Assembly: GCA_030605475.1 (NCBI GenBank)
Contig: JAUWIG010000037.1
Coordinates: 1 to 64,000, forward strand
Reading direction: 5' to 3'
Source: Planctomycetota bacterium
GTDB lineage: Bacteria; Planctomycetota; Phycisphaerae; Sedimentisphaerales; Anaerobacaceae
DNA: 64,000 nt
A program made the translations under genes and the position numbers. Positions 33,961 to 42,688 of the stretch are shown piece by piece; position 1 is the stretch's first letter, and each line of letters starts with the position of its first letter. The notes under the pieces were generated by a model. That model was not told the DNA's origin and searched no databases. It was given only the letters and a program-made list of their open reading frames with translations.

Positions 33961-36417
33961 ATGAACACTAAAAAACGAAAAACTACAATTGAAAGTTTAG
34001 AACTTCTCTCCCATACTAAAAACGGAGCGCAGCAAAGTGTGGTTTTGGTGCGGGGTATGCTATGGCTTTGCGTTTTTAGCTTTTCGCTTTTAGCTTGTTT
34101 GTCGGATTCAGCTTGTTTGGCGGTTAGCAGCAAGATTACCCGTCATAGCAGCAGTGTGGATTTGTTAAAGGGCCAAACCGAGGATATTGTAGTTGGCTCA
34201 AAAGGCACTCTTCAACTTGGCCGGGCCTGGGAAATGCCGGTTGAAGAATTTGAAGATGTTTGGTCAATAAACAGTATCGTTGTAAGCGGCGGGACGGTTT
34301 TTGTTGGCACAAGTCCTAACGGCGGTATCTATAAATACAGCCTCGGCAAGTTGACAAAAATTTACCCCGTTAGAAGTCCCCGCCAACAGGGGGCAGACGC
34401 CGAGCATCTTACTTCTGACGGGGTTTACCCACTGGAATCGCAGGAAAGCGGAAAAGCAGAACCCGATAGCAATGAACCGAGTGACGCAAATGAGCCGAAT
34501 GATGTAAACGAGCCTGACAGTGAAACGGTTGAGGCCGAAAAATATTTGGCGAATGAGCATATTTTTGCAATGGCCACTGATATAGCTGGCAGGCTTTTGG
34601 CCGGTATAAGCGGCGATAAATGTTCACTGATGCGGCTGGAAGCGGGACAGATGGAGACGATTTTTGAGCCGAATGATGCTGAAGGGACCCCGCCTCGCGG
34701 GGGTACTAAGTATATTTTCGCAATGGCTGTTAGTGATGGAGGTGATATTTATTTGGGTACCGGGCCGCAAGGTAAGATTTATCAACTTGATTCTTTTGGC
34801 AAAGAGCCTCAGCTTATTTACGATAGTAGCGACAAGAACATACTTACGCTGGCAATTGGACGCGATGGCTTCATTTATGCTGGCAGTGACAGCCGAGGCC
34901 TCGTTTATAAGATAAACCCGCACACCAAAACGGCAACGGTTTTATACGATAGCGACCAGGAAGAGATTACAGCTCTATTATTTGGGGATGATGGCGATTT
35001 ATATGCGGCGGCAACGTCAGCTAAAATTGTGCATGCCCAGACCAAATTTGCTGCAGAATTGCCTTTGGCTGGTCGTCCTGAGCCGAAGTCAAGAAGAGGG
35101 GGAAGTGCCGACGAGAGTGAAGGAGGGCGAAAACTTGAAATAGCGAATACAAAGAAAGAAACCGACGGTAAGCCGTCCCTAAAAAAGAAACCGTCACTTG
35201 AAAGGGTCAAACCGGGCGAGGCCAGTTATATATATAAAATAACCAAGGACGGTTTCGTGACCGATATATTCAGCGAGGCGGTGGTCTTCTTTACTCTGGC
35301 GGCGCAAGAGAAAAAATTGTTTGTCGGGACTGGAAATGACGCTCAGCTTTTTACCATTGACCCCGACTCGGAGCAGCAAGCTATTATTTATGAAGATGGG
35401 CAGGCATCGCAGATAACAGCGGTGGTTGTGGCCGGTGATGATGTGTATCTTGGGACGGCAAATCCGGCGAAGTTGATAAAGTTGGGCGATGGCTTCGTTT
35501 CTGAAGGAACTTACACTTCTGAGCTTATCGATGCCGGACAGCCGGCTAACTGGGGTAAACTGCAAATCGAGGCGGATGTTCCAAAAGGCGCTAAGGTTTT
35601 AGTCGCTTCTCGTAGTGGAAACGTTAAAGACGTGAACGACCCAACTTTTTCCAGCTGGACTGAGTTAGAGGAAGTGACAGAGCCGATACAGCTGCGCTGC
35701 CCGCTTGGTAGGTTCTGTCAATATAAGCTTGTTCTGAAAAGTAAAAACGGCCGAAAAAGCCCGCTTGTAAGGGAAATTGCTGTTGCCGGTACTGTGCCGA
35801 ATTTGGCCCCGAAAGTTGAAGAGGTTAGCGTTAGTCGAGTCGAGGCCGAAGCTAAAGCAGGAATATTCAAAATCAGCTATAAAACCAAAGATAACAACGA
35901 CGATAAGCTGATTTACAAGATAGATTTTAGAAAAGTCGGAAGGACAAACTGGATTGAGCTCGAAGATGAGCTTGAAGCCGACAGCTTTGAATGGGATGGA
36001 AAGACCGTTGAAGATGGGAGATACGAGGTCAGGGTAACCGCAAGTGACGAAAGAAGCAATACCACCGCAACTACGTTGACCAGCAGTAGAATAAGTGAGG
36101 TGGTAGTAGTTGATAACACTGGACCGATTATTAAAGAGTACTCTATTGACAGAAGCGGCGAAACCATAACGTTGAAGCTTAAGGTCTTTGATGAATTAAG
36201 TGCAATCGGCCGGCTGCATTATACCCTTGACAGCAATGCCGAGTGGATAGGCACTATTCCGGATGATTTGGTCTATGATACTACGCAAGAGGATTTCACT
36301 GTCGTGATTGAAGATTTGGACCACGGCGAACATATAATCACAATTAAAGCCGGTGATGACCTCGGCAATACAACATATAGAACTTTCGAGGTCGAGATAG
36401 CCAAAAGTGAAAAGTAA
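33961..36417 (+). CDS. Large secreted beta-propeller protein interrupted by palindromic repeats
   Basis: An 818-aa exported protein. Blade-like repeats such as HIFAMATDIAGRLLAGISGD, YIFAMAVSDGGDIYLGTGPQ and ILTLAIGRDGFIYAGSDSRG recur and suggest a propeller of about seven blades; the C-terminal third has Ig/fibronectin-like strands. The signal peptide with a lipobox-like SLLAC starts at Met33 (ATG 34057), so 34057 may be the true start. Two segments look inserted: 34364-34424 (palindrome, residues PVRSPRQQGADAEHLTSDGV) followed by a low-complexity PNE/PND stretch, and a Lys/Ser-rich segment near 35080-35210. Role unknown; it shares an operon with the S55-type protein. Confidence 0.7.
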   Translation: MNTKKRKTTIESLELLSHTKNGAQQSVVLVRGMLWLCVFSFSLLACLSDSACLAVSSKITRHSSSVDLLKGQTEDIVVGSKGTLQLGRAWEMPVEEFEDVWSINSIVVSGGTVFVGTSPNGGIYKYSLGKLTKIYPVRSPRQQGADAEHLTSDGVYPLESQESGKAEPDSNEPSDANEPNDVNEPDSETVEAEKYLANEHIFAMATDIAGRLLAGISGDKCSLMRLEAGQMETIFEPNDAEGTPPRGGTKYIFAMAVSDGGDIYLGTGPQGKIYQLDSFGKEPQLIYDSSDKNILTLAIGRDGFIYAGSDSRGLVYKINPHTKTATVLYDSDQEEITALLFGDDGDLYAAATSAKIVHAQTKFAAELPLAGRPEPKSRRGGSADESEGGRKLEIANTKKETDGKPSLKKKPSLERVKPGEASYIYKITKDGFVTDIFSEAVVFFTLAAQEKKLFVGTGNDAQLFTIDPDSEQQAIIYEDGQASQITAVVVAGDDVYLGTANPAKLIKLGDGFVSEGTYTSELIDAGQPANWGKLQIEADVPKGAKVLVASRSGNVKDVNDPTFSSWTELEEVTEPIQLRCPLGRFCQYKLVLKSKNGRKSPLVREIAVAGTVPNLAPKVEEVSVSRVEAEAKAGIFKISYKTKDNNDDKLIYKIDFRKVGRTNWIELEDELEADSFEWDGKTVEDGRYEVRVTASDERSNTTATTLTSSRISEVVVVDNTGPIIKEYSIDRSGETITLKLKVFDELSAIGRLHYTLDSNAEWIGTIPDDLVYDTTQEDFTVVIEDLDHGEHIITIKAGDDLGNTTYRTFEVEIAKSEK
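34009..34055 (+). repeat. Decayed palindromic element of the CCCCGCACC family
   Basis: TCCCATACTAAAA (34009-34021) faces TTTTGGTGCGGGG (34043-34055). Only 9 of 13 positions are Watson-Crick pairs, but three of the four others are G-U wobbles in RNA. The right arm is the family sequence. It lies just before the likely signal-peptide start of the propeller gene. Confidence 0.5.
34364..34424 (+). repeat. Palindromic element of the ACCCCGTTAGAA family inside the propeller gene
   Basis: ACCCCGTTAGAAGT (34364-34377) pairs with ACTTCTGACGGGGT (34411-34424) with one mismatch that is a wobble in RNA. TTTACC occurs on both sides (34361-34366 and 34424-34429), which could be a short target duplication. 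The reading frame passes through it. Confidence 0.75.
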
Positions 36418-36492
36418 GAAAAGTAAGAAATGTAAAACTTTTGAATTTTTAATTATAGTTTCTCGCTTTTAGCGTTAAGCTTTTAGTTTTTT
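36405..36492 (+). repeat. AT-rich dispersed repeat abutting the fumarase start codon
   Basis: Phrases such as AAAAGTGAAAAGTAAGAAAAG and TCTCGCTTTTAGCGTTAAGC. Same class as 27355-27484, where TTTACATTTCTCGCTTTGC occurs. It occupies the place where a ribosome binding site for 36493 would be expected. Confidence 0.6.
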
Positions 36493-37356
36493 ATGCGGCA
36501 TGTCGAGTTTGAGAAGATTGTTGAGACCGTTGAATCGGTTTGTATATCAGCCGCCTATGAGTTGCCGGCGGATGTTTTAGCTGCTCTTAAAAATGCAGCA
36601 CAGAAAGAGTCCAGCCCAGCGGCGGCCGAGATATTGAATCAGATTATCGAAAATGCCCGCATAGCGGCGGCCGAAAAAATACCGCTGTGTCAGGATACCG
36701 GTTTGGCGGTGGTCTTTGTTGAGCAGGGAGCTGATGTGGCTGTTAAGCCTCCTTCTGATGATGGTGATGCGACGCTGTTCGATGCCGTTAACGCCGGTGT
36801 TAAGGCCGGTTTTCAAAAAGGGTACCTGCGAAAAAGCGTTGTCGCTGACCCTCTGAAAAACAGAGACAATACCGGCTCAAATACACCTGCTGTAATCCAT
36901 CTATCCGTTGTGCCGGGCCAAAAGCTCAAATTGACCGTTATGACAAAGGGCGGCGGCAGTGAGAACAAAAGCCGGTTTATGATGTTCAAGCCCACAGCCG
37001 ACGGAAGTGAAATAATTGATTGGGTTGTTGACGTTGTAAGAGCCGCCGGTGCTGACGCCTGTCCGCCGTTTATTATCGGCGTGGGAATTGGTGGCAATTT
37101 TGAACTTAGCTGCCTGCTGAGTAAAAAGGCACTGTGCCGGAATCTGGGCACCAGAAACACCGACAGGTTTTATGCAAAACTTGAAGCGGATTTGCTTGTG
37201 CGAATCAATGCGCTCGGCCTGGGACCCCAGGGCCTTGGTGGTGACACCACCGCTTTGGCCTGTTTAGTTGAGACGGCTCCATGCCATATTGCGTCACTTC
37301 CGGTAGCGGTCAATATCGAGTGCCACAGCCACCGGCATAAATCAGTTGTTATTTAG
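36493..37356 (+). CDS. Class I fumarate hydratase (or tartrate dehydratase) alpha subunit
   Basis: A 287-aa protein equal to the N-terminal domain of iron-sulfur fumarases. PLCQDTGLAVVFVEQGADV carries one cluster cysteine. NTGSNTPAVIHL, TKGGGSENKSRFMMF and GIGGNFELSCLLSKKALCRNLG hold the rest of the active site. These enzymes hydrate fumarate to malate using a 4Fe-4S cluster and, in the two-subunit form, need a separate beta subunit. The next gene is not a beta subunit and none is seen in the window, so the partner must lie elsewhere or this copy works differently. No ribosome binding site is visible because a dispersed repeat abuts the start. Confidence 0.88.
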   Translation: MRHVEFEKIVETVESVCISAAYELPADVLAALKNAAQKESSPAAAEILNQIIENARIAAAEKIPLCQDTGLAVVFVEQGADVAVKPPSDDGDATLFDAVNAGVKAGFQKGYLRKSVVADPLKNRDNTGSNTPAVIHLSVVPGQKLKLTVMTKGGGSENKSRFMMFKPTADGSEIIDWVVDVVRAAGADACPPFIIGVGIGGNFELSCLLSKKALCRNLGTRNTDRFYAKLEADLLVRINALGLGPQGLGGDTTALACLVETAPCHIASLPVAVNIECHSHRHKSVVI

Positions 37357-37378
37357 TTAGATATAAGGTTAGAGCAAA

Positions 37379-38098
37379 ATGCAAAGTTTCAATCGCGAAA
37401 GTCGACAAAGTATTTATTTCGGCGTGGACTATGTGATAGCCAGCCAATGGTCTTCAGATACGATGAAGCGCCTGGATTTTCAAAAAATACTGGCGAAACA
37501 GCAATTGGATTTTCCTAAAACCGCTGTAGGGCCGCACGATTTTACGCTGGTTAGAGCAGAGCAGTCCCCCATGCAGGTTAAGGTTGCTTCATTGGGCCCG
37601 CGGGTCTCAAGCGTTTCAATAAGCTCGGAAAGGCCTGTTCATAGTCTTGAGTTGTTTGGCAAGGAAGCCGAGGCGGTCTGTGATGCATATCGCCAAACCT
37701 GGCTCCAAGAACAGTGTCAAATCCTTCGATGTAACGCGACGATTCGACACTTATATAGTTGTAATGACCACGCCTTCAAATATTTATGGGAGGACCGCCT
37801 CGGGCAAAATCCGCAGGATTTTCACTACCTGGGCGCTCGGCCCGTGTTAGGCGGTGGGCTGCGCCTGGTTATGCCACCTTTAAAGGAAGACGAAGAGCCG
37901 CTTCAGATTGAAATCAAAATAGAGTCTTTCTTTCGCGAATCGAAAAAAATGTTCATTGAAACGTCTTTTGTTTGGCCCCGACCAAGATTGTTACCGCCGG
38001 ACGCAAAGTTCGACCCCGGACTGCGTTTGAAAAGTGTAGAGAAATATGCTACACGTGAAGTTTGCGACTTTATTCTGCGAAGCGAAACAGATGATTGA
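37379..38098 (+). CDS. Conserved-looking protein of unknown function
   Basis: A 239-aa soluble protein without signal peptide or membrane helix. Not recognised. Visible marks are SVSISSERPVHSLELFGKEA, a Cys pair (EQCQILRCNATIRHLYSCND) and a C-terminal basic stretch. Composition and reading-frame quality are like those of real genes. It lies 22 bases downstream of the fumarase alpha gene in the same direction, where a beta subunit would normally be expected, but shows none of the beta-subunit motifs. Confidence 0.65.
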   Translation: MQSFNRESRQSIYFGVDYVIASQWSSDTMKRLDFQKILAKQQLDFPKTAVGPHDFTLVRAEQSPMQVKVASLGPRVSSVSISSERPVHSLELFGKEAEAVCDAYRQTWLQEQCQILRCNATIRHLYSCNDHAFKYLWEDRLGQNPQDFHYLGARPVLGGGLRLVMPPLKEDEEPLQIEIKIESFFRESKKMFIETSFVWPRPRLLPPDAKFDPGLRLKSVEKYATREVCDFILRSETDD

Positions 38099-38165
38099 AA
38101 ATAGAGATGTTGGACAGAAGCAACGCAGTCCGTGGAACAGCCATTTACACTTGTCATAAAATCAT

Positions 38166-39050
38166 TTACTTGAGGGACTCGTCACAGAGGTTGGTGATGG
38201 CGATGTAGTCTTCCGGCGAGATTTGTTCAGGACGGTTTGTTGGGTCGATGGAACACTTTTCAAAAACATCCTGCCAGTTTTTAATTTCCGCGAGCTTGCC
38301 TTTGGCGAATTTCGTGCAGGCCTTTAGCATCTTGCGGCGGTGACCTATAAAAAGATTTATCACTTCGCTGAACAGTTTCATATTCTGAATCCGGCCCGCC
38401 TTGTCTTTGCTGCGAACAAAACTTACCATTGCCGAGTCAACCTTCGGCTGGGGCCAGAACACCGTCGGCTTCAAAACCCTTTCTGTTTTCACATCTCCGG
38501 TTGCAGCCAGAAAAATGCTCAAGGTACCGTAGTGCTTACTGCCGGGGGCAGCCGTTATTCGGCCGGCCACTTCCTTCTGGACCGTTACATACATACTGTC
38601 TGCAACTGTAGGCCCTGTAACCAAATTCAACATCACCGGCGAAGCGACATTATAAGGCAGGTTTGCGACTAACAAAATTCTGCCTGAATAGTTTCTATGG
38701 GCCAACTCAATTGCGTCTGTAACGGTCAGGCTAATGGTGTTTTTGTTTTCAAGGATATCGGCATTGATAACTTCGACATTTTCGGTTTTTGCGAGTTCTC
38801 TTTCAGCTATTTTGGCAAGCGTGTGGTCGAACTCGACAGCGAGACAATAGCCGGCTCGTTCGGCTATTGCCTCAGTTAAAGAACCTGTGCCGCAGCCGAC
38901 TTCAAGCACGATATCTTTACGGCCGATGTTCGCGGAATCTATGAGCAGACGCATCAGGTTCAAATCGATGAGAAAATGTTGGCCGAGCCGTTTGTTCGCA
39001 GAGACGCCTGCTGATGCAAGCAACTGCTGGATTTGTTGCTTAGTCTGCAT
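38166..39050 (-). CDS. rsmA: 16S rRNA dimethyladenosine transferase
   Basis: Dimethylates two adjacent adenosines near the 3' end of 16S rRNA during small-subunit assembly (KsgA). The 294-aa protein shows KRLGQHFLIDLNLMRLL, the SAM-binding VLEVGCGTGSLTEAIAE, and the catalytic LLVANLPYNVASPVML. Length is normal. The start overlaps the end of pdxA by 11 bases, so the two are translationally coupled; pdxA-rsmA (ksgA) pairs are common in bacteria. Confidence 0.95.
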   Translation of the reverse strand: MQTKQQIQQLLASAGVSANKRLGQHFLIDLNLMRLLIDSANIGRKDIVLEVGCGTGSLTEAIAERAGYCLAVEFDHTLAKIAERELAKTENVEVINADILENKNTISLTVTDAIELAHRNYSGRILLVANLPYNVASPVMLNLVTGPTVADSMYVTVQKEVAGRITAAPGSKHYGTLSIFLAATGDVKTERVLKPTVFWPQPKVDSAMVSFVRSKDKAGRIQNMKLFSEVINLFIGHRRKMLKACTKFAKGKLAEIKNWQDVFEKCSIDPTNRPEQISPEDYIAITNLCDESLK

Positions 39051-40107
39051 CTGTTTCAGTTTTCGCTTGCGCGAGTTGGTAAGCTTTTTTCGTTGTGGCC
39101 ATTTGAATTGCTGTGGTTATGGCTGCTCTCATACCGGCCGGGTTGGCCAGGTTTTCGCCTGCAATATCGAAAGCCGTTCCATGAGCCGGTGATGTTCGTA
39201 TTATTGGTATGCCGAGGGTAATGTTGACTGCCCTTTCAAATGCGAGCAGTTTTACTGGAATCATACCCTGGTCATGATACATTGCGACCACGCCGTCAAA
39301 TTCGCCGAGAGCAGCCCGCAAAAACAGCGTGTCTGCCGGAAAAGGACCAACGCAGTTTATACCTTGTTCCTGTGCCAATAAAATCGCCGGCGATATTATC
39401 CGTTGTTCTTCATCACCGAACTGGCCAGCCTCCCCGGCGTGAGGATTCAGTGCCGCAACGCCGATTTTGGGATTGGCAAGACAGAAGTATTCTTTTAGTG
39501 CGTCATTTAATAAATCTATCGGCTCGAACACGCAGCCGATTGTGAACTTGTGCCGAACTTCAAACAGCGCTTCGTGAATCGTTGCAAGTGCCAGCTTTAG
39601 AGGGCCGGCGACGAACATCATTACTTTTCGTCTGGATTTACAGCGGTCGGCTAACATTTCGGTATGGCCCGGCCAGCGGGCGCCAGCTAATTTCCAGCTG
39701 GTCTTATTGATTGGTGCTGTTACTACTGCATCTATAATGCCGGACTTGGCGGCATCAATGGCATCAAGGCAGAACCTTATGGATGCCTCGCCCGCTGCCC
39801 TGCTCGGCCTTTTAATCCAGGGCGGAACCGAATACTCATCGTAGTCGGCTACGACCACTTTATATGGATAATCTCTGCTGATTTTTTCGTGTTGATGTCG
39901 GCCCCAGAACGGTTCAATCTCGGCCTTGTCAGCAGCGTAAAAAAGCTGTTCGTTCATACCGAAGACAATAAATTTTGCAGCCCGCCGTATTTCCGGCTCG
40001 GCCAGCGCTTTTACCACGACCTCCGGGCCGATACCAGCCGCGTCACCCATCGTTATCCCTATGACAGGCTGCTCACTTATCGAATTGTTGCTGTTGTTTT
40101 TGTTCAT
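39040..40107 (-). CDS. pdxA: 4-hydroxythreonine-4-phosphate dehydrogenase
   Basis: Oxidises 4-phosphohydroxy-L-threonine in the DXP-dependent route to pyridoxal 5'-phosphate. The 355-aa protein begins with GITMGDAAGIGPEVVVKALA and contains the metal/substrate segment ARWPGHTEMLADRC, LNPHAGEAGQFGDEE, and MYHDQGMIPVKLL. The substrate route depends on 1-deoxyxylulose 5-phosphate, whose synthase (dxs) is at 46003. Overlaps rsmA by 11 bases. Confidence 0.95.
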   Translation of the reverse strand: MNKNNSNNSISEQPVIGITMGDAAGIGPEVVVKALAEPEIRRAAKFIVFGMNEQLFYAADKAEIEPFWGRHQHEKISRDYPYKVVVADYDEYSVPPWIKRPSRAAGEASIRFCLDAIDAAKSGIIDAVVTAPINKTSWKLAGARWPGHTEMLADRCKSRRKVMMFVAGPLKLALATIHEALFEVRHKFTIGCVFEPIDLLNDALKEYFCLANPKIGVAALNPHAGEAGQFGDEEQRIISPAILLAQEQGINCVGPFPADTLFLRAALGEFDGVVAMYHDQGMIPVKLLAFERAVNITLGIPIIRTSPAHGTAFDIAGENLANPAGMRAAITTAIQMATTKKAYQLAQAKTETDAD

Positions 40108-40152
40108 TATTTTGTATCTCGTATCTCACTTCATGCTTCATGAGACGCGAAT

Positions 40153-40800
40153 TCAAAAGCCCAGTTCTTTTAACTTTTCTACTGTCAGCGTTTGCTTTTG
40201 CGGCAAAATCTTCTCAAGTTGCTTTTTTATCGTCTTAATAATCATATCAGTTTCGATATTTACCATATTACCAATTTTTGCCTTGCCCAGTGTCGTTTTC
40301 TCCAGAGTCTGCGGTATTATGGCGGCGCTGAAGCTCGTTTGGTCCATACTTGCTATTGTCAGAGAAATTCCGTCGACGGCCACCGAACCCTTGACTACCA
40401 TTTGGTCGAGCAGTTCTGGGCTGGCCGCAAATTTTATATTGGCGAATTGACCTTGCCTGTCGATTGCTTTAATCATTGCTGTACCGTCGATATGGCCAGC
40501 GACGAAATGCCCGCCGAGCCGGTCGGTGGCCTTCATAGCAAGTTCGGTGTTGACTTGCGATGAAGGCTTTAATTTACCTAAGGTCGATTTTGTTAATGTT
40601 TCGCCGCTTAGGTCGAACGCTGCGGTGCTGCCATTAAGTTTTGCAATGGTCAGGCATGTGCCGTTTATAGCTATGCTGTCGCTGACTTTGGTCTCGTCGA
40701 CCAGTTTGCCTAAATCTATGGTCAGCCGTATCGCACCTGTCCCGCCGAGCCGCGAAACTGACTTTACCGTGCAAGTTGCTTCTATCAGCCCTGTAAACAT
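40153..40800 (-). CDS. ribE: Riboflavin synthase alpha chain
   Basis: Dismutates two 6,7-dimethyl-8-ribityllumazines into riboflavin. The 215-aa protein is built from two lumazine-binding repeats: MFTGLIEATCTVKSVSRLGG with SIAINGTCLTI, and GHIDGTAMIKAIDRQGQF with VAVDGISLTIA. The internal duplication and MFTGLIE start are diagnostic. It heads a minus-strand group with pdxA and rsmA, separated from pdxA by 45 bases that include a CTTCATGAG dispersed repeat. Confidence 0.95.
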   Translation of the reverse strand: MFTGLIEATCTVKSVSRLGGTGAIRLTIDLGKLVDETKVSDSIAINGTCLTIAKLNGSTAAFDLSGETLTKSTLGKLKPSSQVNTELAMKATDRLGGHFVAGHIDGTAMIKAIDRQGQFANIKFAASPELLDQMVVKGSVAVDGISLTIASMDQTSFSAAIIPQTLEKTTLGKAKIGNMVNIETDMIIKTIKKQLEKILPQKQTLTVEKLKELGF

Positions 40801-40917
40801 AAAAAGACCTCTCTAAAAGGTACGTTTTTTAACGAAACCTGTTACTTATACTACGCTTACAACGGCTAAAAGTCAAATAATTGTTGCCGCTGCCATTTTG
40901 TCGTCGGATGTGGAATA

Positions 40918-41000
40918 AATTGATGATTGACAATTGACGGTTGACAATTGATAATTGCCGATAATCGATAGTCGATGCTCAGTAATCGATTATTTCAAGG
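40918..41000. repeat. Dispersed repeat (TTGACAATTGA / ATAATCGATAGTCGATG type)
   Basis: Tandem variants of GATTGACAATTGACGG and GATAATCGATAGTCGATGC between ribE and the plus-strand membrane protein gene. Comparable phrases end ilvN (ACCGATAACCGATAA). Confidence 0.55.
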
Positions 41001-41013
41001 GTTGGGGATAGTT

Positions 41014-41529
41014 ATGCACACATTTTGGCTGAAAATAGTAGGCTTTGCGATTGTGGTTGTAGGCTTGATTATTCTGGTGAATAAATTTTTGTCTTCTGAA
41101 TCTGAGCCGAAACCAAAGCCAAAGACTTTTTACCAGGTAATAGCCGAAGACGACAAGAGGTTGCGTGCTGAGCCGGAGTTTGTAGAGCCGCCAAAGACCG
41201 AGCAGCAGTCCCCACCGGTAGCCAGACAAAAACCGGTAGCGAAACAGGCGGTTGAGCCACCTAAACCGAAACTCAGAGAGCTTTCCGAGATAGAAAAGAT
41301 CGAGGCTGAAAGACTGTTTGAGTTTGCCTTGCAACAGCGAAAAATAGGTAGACTTCCAAGTACAGGTTTCAAACCTATGGTTGATGCCTGCCGAGAGATA
41401 ATTCGGAAGTTCCCGGGCAGCGAATTTGACTACAAGGCCAGAAGAATGCTTGCTGATATACCACAAAGATACCGAAAAAGATATAAGATAACTGAAGAAG
41501 AAATTGACCTTATAAGATTTTTTAAATAA
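41014..41529 (+). CDS. Membrane-anchored protein of unknown function
   Basis: From ATG 41014 a protein of about 171 aa with one N-terminal membrane helix (IVGFAIVVVGLIILVNKFL), a proline/lysine-rich linker (EPKPKPKTFYQV, PKTEQQSPPVARQKPV) and a helical C-terminal part (FKPMVDACREIIRKFPGSEFDYKARRML) resembling a TPR-type repeat. An in-frame ATG at 40975 lies inside a dispersed GATAATCGATAGTCGATG repeat and is considered artificial. Function unknown. Confidence 0.6.
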   Translation: MHTFWLKIVGFAIVVVGLIILVNKFLSSESEPKPKPKTFYQVIAEDDKRLRAEPEFVEPPKTEQQSPPVARQKPVAKQAVEPPKPKLRELSEIEKIEAERLFEFALQQRKIGRLPSTGFKPMVDACREIIRKFPGSEFDYKARRMLADIPQRYRKRYKITEEEIDLIRFFK

Positions 41530-41559
41530 AAACCGAAACAATTCTTTATGGAGGAATAG

Positions 41560-42450
41560 ATGACCGCTGCCGCATCGCCAGCCGATATACCCGTAATTTC
41601 GATAACCGTTGGCTGTCTGCCCGAGGCGTGGGAAAAAGCCGTTTTGGCTGTGTGGGATAAGGGTCTTGAAATCAAAACCCAGTACGATAAGCCCGAAGAC
41701 CCGCCGAGTAAAGACGCAACGGTTATAGTTACCATTACTAACCCGCTTGGCGAGCCGAGGATTCACAAGAACTTCCCCGGCGGGCCTGCGGAGCTCGAGG
41801 CGTATCGGCTGGAGGTAGTCAGTGGTATTCACGACCACTGGATTGACCCTGCTGCTGGCAAGTGGACCTATACATATCACGAACGGCTCTTCGCATACTG
41901 TCCAGTGGAAAATATACGAGATGCTGGTTCACCAAAGCCGTTCGGGAGAGTTGACCAGATTCAGTATATTATTGATTGCTTAACACAGGTGGCGCACAGC
42001 CGCAGGGCCCAGGCAACAACCTGGATGCCGACAGCCGACCCGAGTACGGATGACCCGCCCTGCCTTCAGAGAGTATGGTGCCGGCTGGTGGACAACGAAG
42101 AGGGCAAACTGTCACTTAATATGAATACGCACTGGCGCAGCAGAGATTTGTACAAGGCATGGTTTATGAATGTCTATGCCTTTACTGACCTTCAAAGAAT
42201 AATTGCCGAGCGAATATCTAAGAAAATAGGTAAGCCGGTGACGGTGGGCAGATATGTCGATATAAGCGATTCGCTGCATATCTACGGCAGCTATTTTGAT
42301 GATGTCGCTAAAGAAATTGAGAAGATGCGGCAAAGCCCGTTTGCTGAACGGGCCTGGGAAAGCACACATCCGGCTTTTGAAATGATGACCAAAGAGGCCA
42401 GAGAAAAGTTGGCACAGGACCCGGACTGGTATGCCAAACCCGCGGACTGA
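41560..42450 (+). CDS. Thymidylate synthase (ThyA)-like protein
   Basis: A 296-aa protein whose second half matches the ThyA fold. DDPPCLQRVWCRL has Cys168 in the nucleophile position, LSLNMNTHWRSRDLYKAWFMNVYAF has the Arg/Asp and Asn204 contacts to dUMP, and DISDSLHIYGSYFDD corresponds to the GDxHIY block. The N-terminal ~100 residues are divergent. ThyA methylates dUMP with methylene-tetrahydrofolate; a CMP or dCMP hydroxymethylase-like role is possible because the matching is distant, as in archaeal members. A good ribosome binding site (GGAGG) precedes ATG 41560. nrdR lies just downstream, fitting nucleotide metabolism. Confidence 0.7.
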   Translation: MTAAASPADIPVISITVGCLPEAWEKAVLAVWDKGLEIKTQYDKPEDPPSKDATVIVTITNPLGEPRIHKNFPGGPAELEAYRLEVVSGIHDHWIDPAAGKWTYTYHERLFAYCPVENIRDAGSPKPFGRVDQIQYIIDCLTQVAHSRRAQATTWMPTADPSTDDPPCLQRVWCRLVDNEEGKLSLNMNTHWRSRDLYKAWFMNVYAFTDLQRIIAERISKKIGKPVTVGRYVDISDSLHIYGSYFDDVAKEIEKMRQSPFAERAWESTHPAFEMMTKEAREKLAQDPDWYAKPAD

Positions 42451-42636
42451 GCTGAATTGATTATTGATAGTCAGTTGAGTTGGCGCCTTTGTGCGTCAGG
42501 TGCAGAGTTCCTTTTTACAAAAAAATTATAACGCTAAGGAGGCTGTGAGTTTTTTAAAACTATTTTCATTAGTGCTTACCCAGACGTAAATTGGGAGCGA
42601 CCAAAATAAAATTTAACAGCTTCTGATTTAGACCGG

Positions 42637-42662
42637 CTGCAAAATTTTGCAGGATTTTTTTT
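42637..42662 (+). terminator. Hairpin with T-tract upstream of nrdR
   Basis: CTGCAAAATTTTGCAG (42637-42652) is a perfect palindrome followed by GGA and eight T. It would end transcripts from the ThyA-like gene. The last T bases overlap the -35 box of the nrdR promoter. Bases 42451-42636 between the two genes hold nothing recognisable. Confidence 0.6.
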
Positions 42663-42688
42663 GACATACTATATCTTGGGGTTAGAAT
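42661..42688 (+). promoter_or_regulatory. nrdR promoter TTGACA-N16-TAGAAT
   Basis: TTGACA 42661-42666 and TAGAAT 42683-42688 are spaced by 16 bases, with the first NrdR-box-like site between them. Confidence 0.65.

Noticed and set aside
40990-41880. A 296-codon open frame on the minus strand
   Set aside because: It is opposite to the membrane-anchored protein and the ThyA-like gene, both of which have domain evidence; its translation is low in plausible motifs.
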